DNA of 64,000 nucleotides, taken from contig JACRGD010000010.1 of NCBI GenBank assembly GCA_016212525.1, positions 372,001 to 436,000 of the forward strand. Reading direction: 5' to 3'. The translations under genes were made by a program, and so were the position numbers. Below, piece after piece: positions 19,142 to 28,975 of the stretch. This stretch comes from Microcaldota archaeon (GTDB taxonomy: Archaea; Micrarchaeota; Micrarchaeia; Anstonellales; Bilamarchaeaceae). Within the stretch, counting starts at the first letter, position 1. Every line of letters begins with the position of its first letter. The notes under the pieces are model-generated. The model did no database searches. It worked only from the letters and a program-made list of their open reading frames with translations, and was not told where the DNA came from.

Positions 19142-20080
19142 ATGCATTTGAGTCAGAAAACACATAATCCAGAAGGTGATATGCACCCAGAATTAGTTAG
19201 ACTTAGAATACCCAAACTAAGCAGATATTTAGAAGAACAAAGAACCGCAGGTGTATGGGGACCCAAAATAAAAGAATTACAGACATCGGCCCATTTTCAT
19301 TTTCCCCCCAGAATGTTTGCAGAATATGCAAGAAGAGTACTTGAACCCGCACTCGATCGGAAAGTTCAAAGAGTCTATTTTCCAGCAGCGTATGCTGGAA
19401 CAGTAGCCAGAGCGATTATGGATGATGGATTTGGGGTTTTAGCAACGGATCTTAGTCCGCATTGGGTGGAGGTCCTTAAGTCAAAAGGACTTAGAGCCGA
19501 TGTTCGATCCTTCGAGAATTTACCGGATAAAAAGGAGTTCGATCCTGAAGTACTAGTTGTTTTTGAGCCGTTTCCAATCGAAGGCAGAATCTTAGGATAT
19601 GCGGCCATACTGGAAATTTTATCGAGGAGAATTCCATACGTATATATCACAAAAGGCATTGGTATGAACCATAGAAAGGAAACAGATGATGCACCATTTA
19701 GGATTCGATTAAAGGATCGGGAAGGAGTAGCACCATGGTTCACACTTAAAACGGCAATTGAATACGGTGCACGGGGGTCATCCCATATACTCGAAGGGTA
19801 TAATAACGCGAGAACGCTCCAATTTTTCTTCTCTACAATATTTCCTACGGAAGCTGCAATGAACAATGCAAAATTAGATTTAGAGATTATCAGAAACACG
19901 GACTTTTGGACCAATAAAAAAGTAGTCAATCTGATAGACATTGCTTTAGCAGTAGGAGCCAGTGCCCAGGAGGTAGTCGAAGCACTAGAACGAATAAGTA
20001 ATGCAGGTAAGAATGCGAATCAAGAGGCATTTGATCCAGAATACTTCTTTGAAGTCGAAATTCACACGCATCGAAAATAA
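19142..20080 (+). CDS. Methyltransferase-like (Rossmann) protein of unknown function
   Basis: RVYFPAAYAGTVARAIMDDGFGVLATDLSPHWVEVLKSKG resembles a SAM-binding fold. Confidence 0.5.
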   Translation: MHLSQKTHNPEGDMHPELVRLRIPKLSRYLEEQRTAGVWGPKIKELQTSAHFHFPPRMFAEYARRVLEPALDRKVQRVYFPAAYAGTVARAIMDDGFGVLATDLSPHWVEVLKSKGLRADVRSFENLPDKKEFDPEVLVVFEPFPIEGRILGYAAILEILSRRIPYVYITKGIGMNHRKETDDAPFRIRLKDREGVAPWFTLKTAIEYGARGSSHILEGYNNARTLQFFFSTIFPTEAAMNNAKLDLEIIRNTDFWTNKKVVNLIDIALAVGASAQEVVEALERISNAGKNANQEAFDPEYFFEVEIHTHRK

Positions 20081-20566
20081 CTACTTATTTTCTCCCTTAT
20101 ATTGTCCTGAGTAAAGAGAGGTTGTTTCGGCAGCGAGCCGGATGAAGATCATCTGTCCTATTTTGGCATTTTTCTTTAGAACAAGGCCAAATGCATTGTG
20201 AACTACAAGTAACGCTTCGCTTCGGCCTTCATAACCCGGATCCCAGACTGCACATTCCAAAGTGGCCCCGCAGCGCAAGAGAGACGAACGAGGCAGGCAA
20301 AGCGCAGCGGCATCGGAGGGGATCTTAACATATTCATCGAACACGACCTTGTAAGCTCCAGGAAGAAGTTTCACTTCGTCATTTTGAAAATCAATCGGTT
20401 CAGTATCGCTGATCTTTCGCTCTTTGTTATCAAAATCAATCTTTCCAGCGCAAGTAAATCGAAGCACCTGTTTGAGAGTTACATCGATACCGCAGGGCTG
20501 GTATTGCGATTGGTGCAATTTATCCATTAACTGAGATTTCTCTAAATGCTGTTTTGGAAGTATCAT
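20081..20566 (-). CDS. dCTP deaminase/dUTPase-family protein
   Basis: QPCGIDVTL..., PRSSLLRCGATLECAVWDPGYEGRSEALLVVHN. Confidence 0.9.
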   Translation of the reverse strand: MILPKQHLEKSQLMDKLHQSQYQPCGIDVTLKQVLRFTCAGKIDFDNKERKISDTEPIDFQNDEVKLLPGAYKVVFDEYVKIPSDAAALCLPRSSLLRCGATLECAVWDPGYEGRSEALLVVHNAFGLVLKKNAKIGQMIFIRLAAETTSLYSGQYKGENK

Positions 20567-20688
20567 AATGGATTATCGAACTTAAGATTTATATTGCGAA
20601 TTCGTTGACCGGACCAGAAAAAATACAAAAGAAGCCAAAAATAGACACTTTAGTAGATATCTTAACCTCTTCGACGCACTAATTTACC

Positions 20689-20823
20689 ATGCCAAAGAAC
20701 GAAAGTTCCGATATTCGGCTAATAAAAGAAGGATTTTGCCCTGTGTGTGAGCATAAATTAATACATCAGGAAGGCTGTGCAATCTGTCCATCTTGCAATT
20801 GGGGGAAGTGTGAGATGATATGA
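20689..20823 (+). CDS. 44-aa zinc-ribbon miniprotein (NrdJ C-terminal tail-like)
   Basis: MPKNESSDIRLIKEGFCPVCEHKLIHQEGCAICPSCNWGKCEMI*; too short for the ORF track. Confidence 0.7.
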   Translation: MPKNESSDIRLIKEGFCPVCEHKLIHQEGCAICPSCNWGKCEMI

Positions 20824-20960
20824 AATCAGAATATGATTTTGTAATGGAGAATAAATGCCCAAAATGTCAGAGTGAACTTTACCACGCACGGGGATGTGCC
20901 ATATGCCGCAAATGTAACTGGACATTATGTGAAGATGCAATGCCACCGCCAAAAATCTAA
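20820..20960 (+). CDS. 46-aa zinc-ribbon miniprotein, paralogous to and overlapping the preceding one
   Basis: MKSEYDFVMENKCPKCQSELYHARGCAICRKCNWTLCEDAMPPPKI*; ATGA overlap with the upstream gene. Confidence 0.7.
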   Translation: MKSEYDFVMENKCPKCQSELYHARGCAICRKCNWTLCEDAMPPPKI

Positions 20961-20976
20961 AGTAGAATTCAGATAA

Positions 20977-21963
20977 CTAGTCGAAGATAGTTTTCTTTCC
21001 CGGAAAGACATAGTCCTGACTCATAACTGCAGATTCCACATTTCGTAGATTTTCTGGAATCAATTTCTTGAGCCGATTAAGCAATTCATTGTATTTTTGG
21101 TGAGTCTCTATCATTATTTCCAATTCCATCTCCCAAGGTGAAATTTGCCTGATTAGATGAATCACATTTGGTTCAATCGTGCAAAATTCGCGGATTTTCT
21201 TTTCATCAGACTCCGAGAGAGTATCAAAATAGAGGAATGTCTTGTAGAACTCCAGTCCGAGCTTAGAATGATCTATTACTGCAAAATAGCATCGTATAAT
21301 TCCAAGACTTTCTAATCTTTTAATTCTGGTACGTAAGATATCAATCGTAGTACTGATTTTTTTTGCCAGTTGAACCGATTTTAGTCTACCGTTTCCAAGT
21401 AACTCCCTAATTATGTGATAATCAAGTTCATCAAGCAGATTCTCATGAGGCTTTGCAAATAGAGCAATTGGTTTAGACTCGGATAAGATAGATGGAAAAA
21501 GAAACTTTTTGCCAAACACCAGAACCTCAACAAGAACACCAGTCGTCTTTTCGATTATCAAATCGCCAAATTCTGAGAATAGCTCATTTTGGGAGTCGTA
21601 AAAATCCTGATGATTTTTGGCAAAAAAAGTTAAACCCAGATCCCATGCCCCGTCTGCAGCACCGAGCCAGAAGATATCCTGACGGGTTCTGAGTCGTTCT
21701 ATAAAGACTTCTCGCCGCGCCATGTTTCCCTTGATTTTCAGATAGACTTTGTAACCCTGATAACCAAGTTTGGCAAGATCGACCCAGCAGGAATAACCCC
21801 GAATTACGCCGTTTTTTTCGAGATTTTTTATTCGATACCTGGTGGCCTCCCTGGATTTTCCGATCTTTTTGGCTAGTTGGAGTTCGGAGATTCGAGCATT
21901 CCTATCGAGTTCGCGTAGAATTTTAAGATCATAATTGTCAAAAATTGGATTCATATTGACCAT
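20977..21963 (-). CDS. Lrp/AsnC-type regulator with two fused HTH-effector units
   Basis: Two HTH units: DLKILRELDRNARISELQLAKKIGKSREATRYRIKNLEKNGVIRGY and DYHIIRELLGNGRLKSVQLAKKISTTIDILRTRIKRLESLGIIRCY. Confidence 0.9.
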   Translation of the reverse strand: MVNMNPIFDNYDLKILRELDRNARISELQLAKKIGKSREATRYRIKNLEKNGVIRGYSCWVDLAKLGYQGYKVYLKIKGNMARREVFIERLRTRQDIFWLGAADGAWDLGLTFFAKNHQDFYDSQNELFSEFGDLIIEKTTGVLVEVLVFGKKFLFPSILSESKPIALFAKPHENLLDELDYHIIRELLGNGRLKSVQLAKKISTTIDILRTRIKRLESLGIIRCYFAVIDHSKLGLEFYKTFLYFDTLSESDEKKIREFCTIEPNVIHLIRQISPWEMELEIMIETHQKYNELLNRLKKLIPENLRNVESAVMSQDYVFPGKKTIFD

Positions 21964-22069
21964 ATTGAGTAAAAAGAGTTAAAAATAGACTAATTATGCC
22001 TAAAAATCATAAATTAATTTAATATATGAATTGTGGTAGTTATTATTCAAGTGTAGAGGAGATGGAGAT

Positions 22070-22933
22070 ATGGAAAATACAACATCACGATTAATCAAGA
22101 CAGTATTGATGACGAGAGACATAAGAAGAGATTCGAAGGTCGCAGTTTTGGGCAGCAATTATCCAATGTTTGATAAACGCACTGACCCAGAGTGCCCTAA
22201 ATGCGCCGCGGGAATTGAACTAAAAGAACCCCGTGACATAGACAGGTTCACATTTAAGATGAGTCTTGATTTTAGAGCCGCACTTAAAGACAGTGGAATT
22301 GATTCTCGATTAATTTTTCTTCCTAGCGATCTGATCAAGGGAGCCACACCATATGAGATCAGGGAACTTAGAGCGACTTATTTAGCACCCGCATCACTAG
22401 CCAAACTTTTAGTTGATGCAGGAATAACCCCCAAGTTCGTAAGATTACTAGATCCGAAAACCAAACAACAAGCACTACACAACAAACTAGATCCAGATAC
22501 GGTTCTGTTTGCGCTTGAAAGTGAATTTAGACGACGGGCATTAACATTCTATACTAATATCATGACCAAAGGAAAGATAAATGGCACGAGCGTCGTTGAA
22601 ACCGAACGCGACGAGCGGATAATAGTTGAAGCAAAAGGCATTGGACCATATGAGCGGATTCCAATTGCATCTAAAACAATAGAAGGATATGGGCCACCAA
22701 CAGTGTTTTGCCAACTGATACTAACTCGCATATTAAAGAGACTTGAAGAAATGGGTTTCACGCATCTAATTGGAATATTTGATGATCGAGAACGGATTTG
22801 TGCTAGTCAGGGATGTGCTATCGCAGAAGCTACAGGACTCAATCTATCAATAACAATGATCTTTTTAGGCCAGAACCCTGATTCGACATTCAAAGTTAGC
22901 GGATTATACCGTAGCCAAAACGCAGAAGAATAA
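22070..22933 (+). CDS. Conserved-looking protein of unknown function with N-terminal CxxC
   Basis: 287 aa; ECPKCAAGIELKEP; divergent from the double-Lrp gene. Confidence 0.6.
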   Translation: MENTTSRLIKTVLMTRDIRRDSKVAVLGSNYPMFDKRTDPECPKCAAGIELKEPRDIDRFTFKMSLDFRAALKDSGIDSRLIFLPSDLIKGATPYEIRELRATYLAPASLAKLLVDAGITPKFVRLLDPKTKQQALHNKLDPDTVLFALESEFRRRALTFYTNIMTKGKINGTSVVETERDERIIVEAKGIGPYERIPIASKTIEGYGPPTVFCQLILTRILKRLEEMGFTHLIGIFDDRERICASQGCAIAEATGLNLSITMIFLGQNPDSTFKVSGLYRSQNAEE

Positions 22934-22949
22934 GAGATAAAGAAAAGGA

Positions 22950-24323
22950 TTAGTTTACGATGCATGCCCCGTTTAAACAGTGCTGACCAATCGGACATTG
23001 AACTTCCTGAGCAAACGATCGATTGGATTGACAAGAATAAACACTTACAACCCGATCTGAAACACATCGATCAAAATAGGTTCCAGTGATGCTGTTTTCA
23101 TCAGTAACTATGACCTGACTTATATTGTATTGATGGAGATCGTAACAGCCCCGGCTCCTTATTTTTTGGCACGAGTCATCAAGGCATATTTCGCTATCAC
23201 TGCATCGATCGATTTTTTCGCTAATTATATTTGAGTCGCACGTATAAGCCCGTGCTTTTCTATAATCAATGCAGGTTGCATTTTTCTGAATCAGCAGTTC
23301 AGTACCCCGATAAAGTTGTGCATCGCCATTGCCAACACCACCAGTAGTACAAGTTACTTCATTGTAGTTTAGGCATCGGCCATCATAACAACCAATAGAA
23401 CAGTCTGCGGATATGCTTTCTATAGTATCCTGATCCGTGCAGTAGAATTCGGTTAGAGTCTTATTATCACCAAGACAGTAATCAGTATAGTTAGTTTCAC
23501 CCAATTGAACAGATCCCTTCCAACCGTAGTTCTGAGCAGTGTCGGTTTCGAGGCATACGCCAACACAGGCACCAAGATTACAGAAAGTACCCACAGGACA
23601 TTTCAGATCGGCCTCCTGAACAGTTCCGTTTTGGCATGAATAGGACTTTTTGCTTTCTTTTCCAAGACAAATGTCGGAATATGTCCTAAGCGCCCTGCCA
23701 CCACCATACTGAGTCGTAACTCCCGAAAGAGACTGATCGTTTGCATTTGAATCCACACAAGTTTTCTCCTGCAAAACACAAGCACCAGATTCACAACGAT
23801 AACCAGTCCCACAATTTGTAGTTACGGAAGTTGCATTTCCATTTTCACAGAAGTATTCGGTTAAATCATATATTCCCAGGCATTTGTCAGCATAACGAAT
23901 CGAACCAAAATTAATCTCGCCAGCCTGCTCGAAAAATTTGCCGCCGTCGCTGTCGATGCAGCCACTACCGGAAATAGCAGTTGTTCGATTGTCTGGTGAG
24001 GAGGATTGTGATCCATTGACACACTCACCCCCGGAGCAGATTTTACCAACAGGACACGTTATTTGTGTATCGAGTCGGGTATTTTGATCGCAGATGTGTG
24101 CAATCAAAACCGAAGCATCTTGACAGGTGTTGAGTTCGATCGTACCAGAATCATTCACACCGTTGGGCAAGGAGATACAATAGGAAGAATCTCCCAACGT
24201 CCCATTTGGATAAGTAGAATTGACTAGAGATCCGTTTTTTGTCGTATTGGTTTTTGAAGAACCCCCAACACAACCGAACAGAAGTACAAGAAACAGCCCA
24301 AGGAAAAGAAATATTTTGCGCAT
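22950..24323 (-). CDS. Cys-rich repeat lipoprotein
   Basis: Lipobox LVLLFGC; about 7 repeats of a C-D-x-D-...-Y-x-D-x-C-L-G-...-Y-x-C-...-C-P-x-G-x-x-C-x-x-G-A-C module. Confidence 0.8.
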   Translation of the reverse strand: MRKIFLFLGLFLVLLFGCVGGSSKTNTTKNGSLVNSTYPNGTLGDSSYCISLPNGVNDSGTIELNTCQDASVLIAHICDQNTRLDTQITCPVGKICSGGECVNGSQSSSPDNRTTAISGSGCIDSDGGKFFEQAGEINFGSIRYADKCLGIYDLTEYFCENGNATSVTTNCGTGYRCESGACVLQEKTCVDSNANDQSLSGVTTQYGGGRALRTYSDICLGKESKKSYSCQNGTVQEADLKCPVGTFCNLGACVGVCLETDTAQNYGWKGSVQLGETNYTDYCLGDNKTLTEFYCTDQDTIESISADCSIGCYDGRCLNYNEVTCTTGGVGNGDAQLYRGTELLIQKNATCIDYRKARAYTCDSNIISEKIDRCSDSEICLDDSCQKIRSRGCYDLHQYNISQVIVTDENSITGTYFDRCVSDRVVSVYSCQSNRSFAQEVQCPIGQHCLNGACIVN

Positions 24324-24377
24324 TATTAGTATTTACTACACAAATGATTTAATTTACTTGGTGTCCCAAAAAGGAAT

Positions 24378-24938
24378 ATGACGATTGCCGACTTAGCATC
24401 AATAAAATATCTTTTTTCACTATCATTAAAACATAACGGAATACCGGAATCGATATATAAGGAATTGACTGATACGGAACGCAATATGCTAACGATAGAC
24501 AGAAAGAACGCAGATGAACCAAGATATATACTTTCAGATGCCCAACGCTCAAAACTTAAGGTAGTACTTACAGGAGGCGTTTTTGATGTCATACATATCG
24601 GCCACGTCCTCATGCTCAGAGAAGCAAAGACAAAAGGAGATTTCCTAGTCGTGGCGATTGCTTCGGATTCGCACATACATAAAAAAGGCCGTGAACCCAT
24701 ACATACGCAGGAGTATCGGCGCATTTTAGTCGAATCGCTAAAACCAGTAGACATTGCGATTTCAGGATTTGAAAATCCGCAGTCGATGATAGAATTGGTC
24801 AGACCTCAGATAATCGTTTACGGATATGATCAAAAAGAATTCCTTAAGCCCGCAGGAGTTGAGACGATAAAACTTACCAAACAATATGAAGATTCGAAAT
24901 TCAAAACAGGCAGGATATTGGAGAAACTTGGGATTTAG
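24378..24938 (+). CDS. Cytidylyltransferase-like nucleotidyltransferase (FAD synthetase/glycerol-3-P cytidylyltransferase family) with N-terminal extension
   Basis: VVLTGGVFDVIHIGHVLMLREAK (HxGH) ... core of the archaeal RibL/TagD-like family. Confidence 0.85.
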   Translation: MTIADLASIKYLFSLSLKHNGIPESIYKELTDTERNMLTIDRKNADEPRYILSDAQRSKLKVVLTGGVFDVIHIGHVLMLREAKTKGDFLVVAIASDSHIHKKGREPIHTQEYRRILVESLKPVDIAISGFENPQSMIELVRPQIIVYGYDQKEFLKPAGVETIKLTKQYEDSKFKTGRILEKLGI

Positions 24939-24994
24939 AGAGAAATGTGAGAATTAAAACAAACAATTAAAAAGCTAAAATTAATTCTTTTAGC

Positions 24995-25369
24995 ATGTTA
25001 TTTCAATACGCTTCAAGATTAGCAGGTGCGCCTCAAAGAGAATCAGAACCAGAACAATCCAATACCTCAGCGCAATCGGAAAAATCGGCAACTCTTGAAG
25101 AATTCCTTAAAAGTTCGGAAACAAAACAATTCATACGCGAATGGTCTGCAAAAACAAAGGACGGCAAACAAATATTCAAAAGACGCGGCATATCAGAACT
25201 GCTTAGTGAGTTGTTTCCCAGTCAGCCCAGCAACAAGAAAGTTTTAAACGCAGCATCCAAAATCCTAAAATTACTAGGTGGAATGGACGGTCTTGATGGT
25301 TTTTTGGCTGGACTTAAAGCCAAGTCAGAAGGGATCATGAGCGGAATAAAAAATCTCCTTGGTTCGTGA
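24995..25369 (+). CDS. Small hypothetical protein
   Basis: 124-aa ORF on the same strand with upstream TATA-like region; no recognised domain. Confidence 0.5.
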   Translation: MLFQYASRLAGAPQRESEPEQSNTSAQSEKSATLEEFLKSSETKQFIREWSAKTKDGKQIFKRRGISELLSELFPSQPSNKKVLNAASKILKLLGGMDGLDGFLAGLKAKSEGIMSGIKNLLGS

Positions 25370-25408
25370 TCTTGGAATGTTTATAAAGATTGTGAACTTA
25401 GTTTAGTT

Positions 25409-28400
25409 ATGAGAAAAATTTTGTTTGTAGTAGCATTGGGAATAATATTTTTATCGAACATCAGCTTCGCTCTCACAAATATTGCAAATTGCACTGAAGC
25501 CGCAAGCATGATTGTTACACCAGACACATATCGGCTCAATGCGTCGATAAATAGTACATTCTATGACACCGCAACAACCATCCCGTTAAGTGAAAGTTGC
25601 ATAGTCATAAATAGTTCAGACGTCTTATTAGACTGTGATTCTAACTACCTCAATAGTTCTGGGTCTGCAGCCGCAGTTCCAATTGGGATATTAGTAAATG
25701 GAACGAATTTTCAAAATGTTACAATCACAAATTGTCGGATTGACGGTTATCAATATGGTATTGCAGTAAGATCGGTTACTTTTGAGGGAAACATAACAAA
25801 CAGTATCATTTTCAATACCCAAAACGGCATTTTTGTTAACGATAGTTCGATTTTTGAGGTCAGAAATAACACGATATCTAGCACCATAAGACCAATAACA
25901 TTTTCAAATTTAAGTAGTTCATTTGTTCAGTATAATTCAATTAATGGCACTTATGCGGCCAAGTTTGGGATAAATCTCACCCAGTCCAACATAATCCAAA
26001 CCCATGAAAACAACATTTCTTCAGTAACAAATAACAGCGGGGGCAGCCCAGGAGTTGCAATTTATCTTTCCCGAACTAACAATAGTTACGTCCAAAACAG
26101 CAGGGCATTCGATAACATATACGGTATATATTCTCAAGACTCACACTCAAACATTTATCTAACAAATGAGGTCTTTAATAGCACAATTGGAGGAGTTGTA
26201 TTAAACATTTCAAATTACAGTGTTTTCCAGTATGTAAATTCTTATCTTAGCGGCGATGATGGATTCCTTCTTTCGAATTCGCACTATAATAATTTTACCT
26301 GGGACAATGCATATAACAACAGTGTTGGTTTTAATTTGGGCCAAAGTTCAACTAACAACCTCATCCATAATAGCAGTGCTTACAACCACAACTCAACAGG
26401 ATCACAGACGGGATATTATTTTCAGAATTCCCCCTCAAACTCAATTATGGATTCGAACGCATCTCTAAATGGCAATTATGGATTCTATATTTTCGATTCA
26501 GATTATAGCGTAATTAGAAATAATATTGCAGATTCCTCAGCAGCATATGGTTTCAGCGTTGACACGTCAAACTACGTTAATCTAACCCTTAATAATGCCC
26601 ACAACAACAGTTTGGATGGTTTTTCATTCAGTATGACAAACGGAACCACAATTAGTCAAAATCAAGGAGGAGATAATGCCGAATATGGATTCTACTTCTT
26701 CTCACAAAACAATTATTCGACATTTGAGGGAAACACCGCATTTTCAAATCCAGTAGCAGTTCAAATCCTAAATGCATCGTATTCCAATTTCAGCTCAAAT
26801 ACGCTCGAGAATAATTCGGAAGTTGGTTTCAACATCTCGTATTCTTCCAACTTTAACAATTATCAATACAACAAATTGTCTCATCTTTCAAACACCGGTT
26901 TTTCAAAACCAGGAGGCGCAGGCCAGGGTAGCAATTTCACATACAACAATATCACAAACACAACCACCGGACTAAGCATCTCACTCTTAAATGCAAATAT
27001 ATCGAATAATCGGGTTGGAGATAACAGCAACGGGATTATCAGTTCAGGCAGTTCAAATAGTATTGATTCGAATTATGTTTTCAATAATTCAGTAGTAGGA
27101 ATTAGAATCATCTCAGGAGCCACAGACACAGCCAGACACAACACCCTGATAAATAATACTCTGGCAATTCAGGCCTATGATTTAACAGGCTCGAATACAG
27201 TCTACAATAATACAGCAACATCAGGCACGGTCGGTTTCCAAATCGGAGGTTCTGGAGCAACGACAAACATCAACGTATCTAGTAACACAGTAAACAGTAA
27301 TTACGTCGGATTCAATTTAACCTCAATAACTACATCAACAATTGAAAGGAATACAGCCAGTAACAGTAACACTTACGCATTCGTGCTCAACTCGGCAAAC
27401 CAAACCAATGTTTCATCAAATACAGCAAATATCAGCTCAATTGCAATGTATCTCCTCAACACCACCAACACATCGATCTCCAATGATCATTACTTTAACA
27501 CATCAACAGCAGGACTTCGCTTCAACAGCAGCAGTATAGATGGAGCAACGATCAACTTAACTGGAGTATCATTTGACAGTCCAACAGGAGGGTATACAAG
27601 TTATCAGAATATTTCACTCTACGATACTGCAGCCAATGAAACATCTTACGACATACTCTGGACGCCCTCACCTGCAGGAGCACCCTCAAGAGCAACTTCG
27701 TTTGAATCCAAATATATTAACATAACCAATTATTCGGCAGCAACAATCGACTCATTTAATGTTCTATGGACAGGATCCGAAGCCTTTAGTTATGATGAAA
27801 CTTCACTAAAATTGTACAGATATAGTGCCGGAGCATGGGCAGAAGTAAGCGGATCAACATTGGCCACAGAATCTAACCAAATCAGCTCAACACCATCAAC
27901 ATTTGGAACATTCGCAATATTCGCAGTAACAGCACCAGCCTCAAGCTCAGATGGAACAACCAGAAGAACCCCAAGATGCAGCTTTGATTCAGAGTGTGGA
28001 GATTCGGAAACATGCATAGCAGGAATGTGCACTCCACTAACATGTACTGCACCTGAAATAGCACGAAGTCACGTATGTGTAGCGCCACCAACGCCAGCAT
28101 GCACAGTAGATACAGAGTGTGGAGATTCGGAAACATGCATAGCAGGAATGTGCACTCCACTAACATGTGTAGCTCCAGCAACTGCAAGATCTCACGCGTG
28201 TGTAGCACCAATAGCACCAGAGTGTAGATTAGACACAGATTGTGCAATAACAGAAACTTGTAGAACTGGAATGTGCACGCCTATCAGTTGTCCGTTGGGC
28301 AGAATAACAGACCACAGATGCATAGTCATACCAATAAATGGAACTACCCCATTAACACCAGAATGCAGATCGGACTCGGATTGTTCACCAAGCAGCGCAT

Positions 28401-28975
28401 GTAGCAGAGGTGCAGATGGAACCAGTATCTGTACACCAGTAGGGCAAGCCAGTGCATGTGGAGAAATAAGAGACCATAGATTCGTAGCATTTGCATGCGG
28501 AAGTGAACCTGGATGTAGTCCTTGTGGAACCGGATTTACCTGTCAAAGTCACAGATGTGTTGCGCCGGATCTGTTGGTTCCAAATAGAACAACAACAGGA
28601 TCTGAAGAGCAATTAAGAACGATACTGGGAAGTGCGCCATTGCCAAACGGAGCAATAAGAATAACTGACCCATCTGGACGTACAACGACAATAAACACAG
28701 ACTCGGCAGGACTCGCAAGATACAGATTTACGAGAACCGGAGCATATAGAGTTGAACTTATACAGGACGGAAAGGTCGTCAGAACAACAAACATCAACGC
28801 AGTTTCTGGAAGAGGCAGTGGAAGTCTTGAAGAAGTCCTTGCAGCAATCGCAGATGCAGTAGTCAATTACTGGTGGCTAGTATTACTGATCATAGTAGGT
28901 GCAGGGTATCTGCTATATAGAAGACACCTGGAACATCAGGAAGGGAATGGTCGTACACGCAAAGACCGGGAATAA
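25409..28975 (+). CDS. 1188-aa surface protein: parallel beta-helix (NosD/PbH1-like) repeats, Cys-rich repeats, C-terminal TM anchor
   Basis: Signal peptide; dozens of N-x-x-x-x-N-x-x-x-G-F/I-x-L repeats and NxS/T sequons; CGDSETCIAGMCTPLTC repeats; TM YWWLVLLIIVGAGYLLYRR. Confidence 0.88.
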   Translation: MRKILFVVALGIIFLSNISFALTNIANCTEAASMIVTPDTYRLNASINSTFYDTATTIPLSESCIVINSSDVLLDCDSNYLNSSGSAAAVPIGILVNGTNFQNVTITNCRIDGYQYGIAVRSVTFEGNITNSIIFNTQNGIFVNDSSIFEVRNNTISSTIRPITFSNLSSSFVQYNSINGTYAAKFGINLTQSNIIQTHENNISSVTNNSGGSPGVAIYLSRTNNSYVQNSRAFDNIYGIYSQDSHSNIYLTNEVFNSTIGGVVLNISNYSVFQYVNSYLSGDDGFLLSNSHYNNFTWDNAYNNSVGFNLGQSSTNNLIHNSSAYNHNSTGSQTGYYFQNSPSNSIMDSNASLNGNYGFYIFDSDYSVIRNNIADSSAAYGFSVDTSNYVNLTLNNAHNNSLDGFSFSMTNGTTISQNQGGDNAEYGFYFFSQNNYSTFEGNTAFSNPVAVQILNASYSNFSSNTLENNSEVGFNISYSSNFNNYQYNKLSHLSNTGFSKPGGAGQGSNFTYNNITNTTTGLSISLLNANISNNRVGDNSNGIISSGSSNSIDSNYVFNNSVVGIRIISGATDTARHNTLINNTLAIQAYDLTGSNTVYNNTATSGTVGFQIGGSGATTNINVSSNTVNSNYVGFNLTSITTSTIERNTASNSNTYAFVLNSANQTNVSSNTANISSIAMYLLNTTNTSISNDHYFNTSTAGLRFNSSSIDGATINLTGVSFDSPTGGYTSYQNISLYDTAANETSYDILWTPSPAGAPSRATSFESKYINITNYSAATIDSFNVLWTGSEAFSYDETSLKLYRYSAGAWAEVSGSTLATESNQISSTPSTFGTFAIFAVTAPASSSDGTTRRTPRCSFDSECGDSETCIAGMCTPLTCTAPEIARSHVCVAPPTPACTVDTECGDSETCIAGMCTPLTCVAPATARSHACVAPIAPECRLDTDCAITETCRTGMCTPISCPLGRITDHRCIVIPINGTTPLTPECRSDSDCSPSSACSRGADGTSICTPVGQASACGEIRDHRFVAFACGSEPGCSPCGTGFTCQSHRCVAPDLLVPNRTTTGSEEQLRTILGSAPLPNGAIRITDPSGRTTTINTDSAGLARYRFTRTGAYRVELIQDGKVVRTTNINAVSGRGSGSLEEVLAAIADAVVNYWWLVLLIIVGAGYLLYRRHLEHQEGNGRTRKDRE
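27990..28168 (+). repeat. Two identical 56-bp copies at 123-bp period (27990-28045 and 28113-28168) within the Cys-rich domain
   Basis: cagagtgtggagattcggaaacatgcatagcaggaatgtgcactccactaacatgt in both copies. Confidence 0.85.

Noticed and set aside
25409-28975. Antisense ORFs such as 27882-28247 and 28385-28612, and overlapping plus-frame ORFs
   Set aside because: Shadow ORFs of the repetitive surface-protein gene with no independent support.
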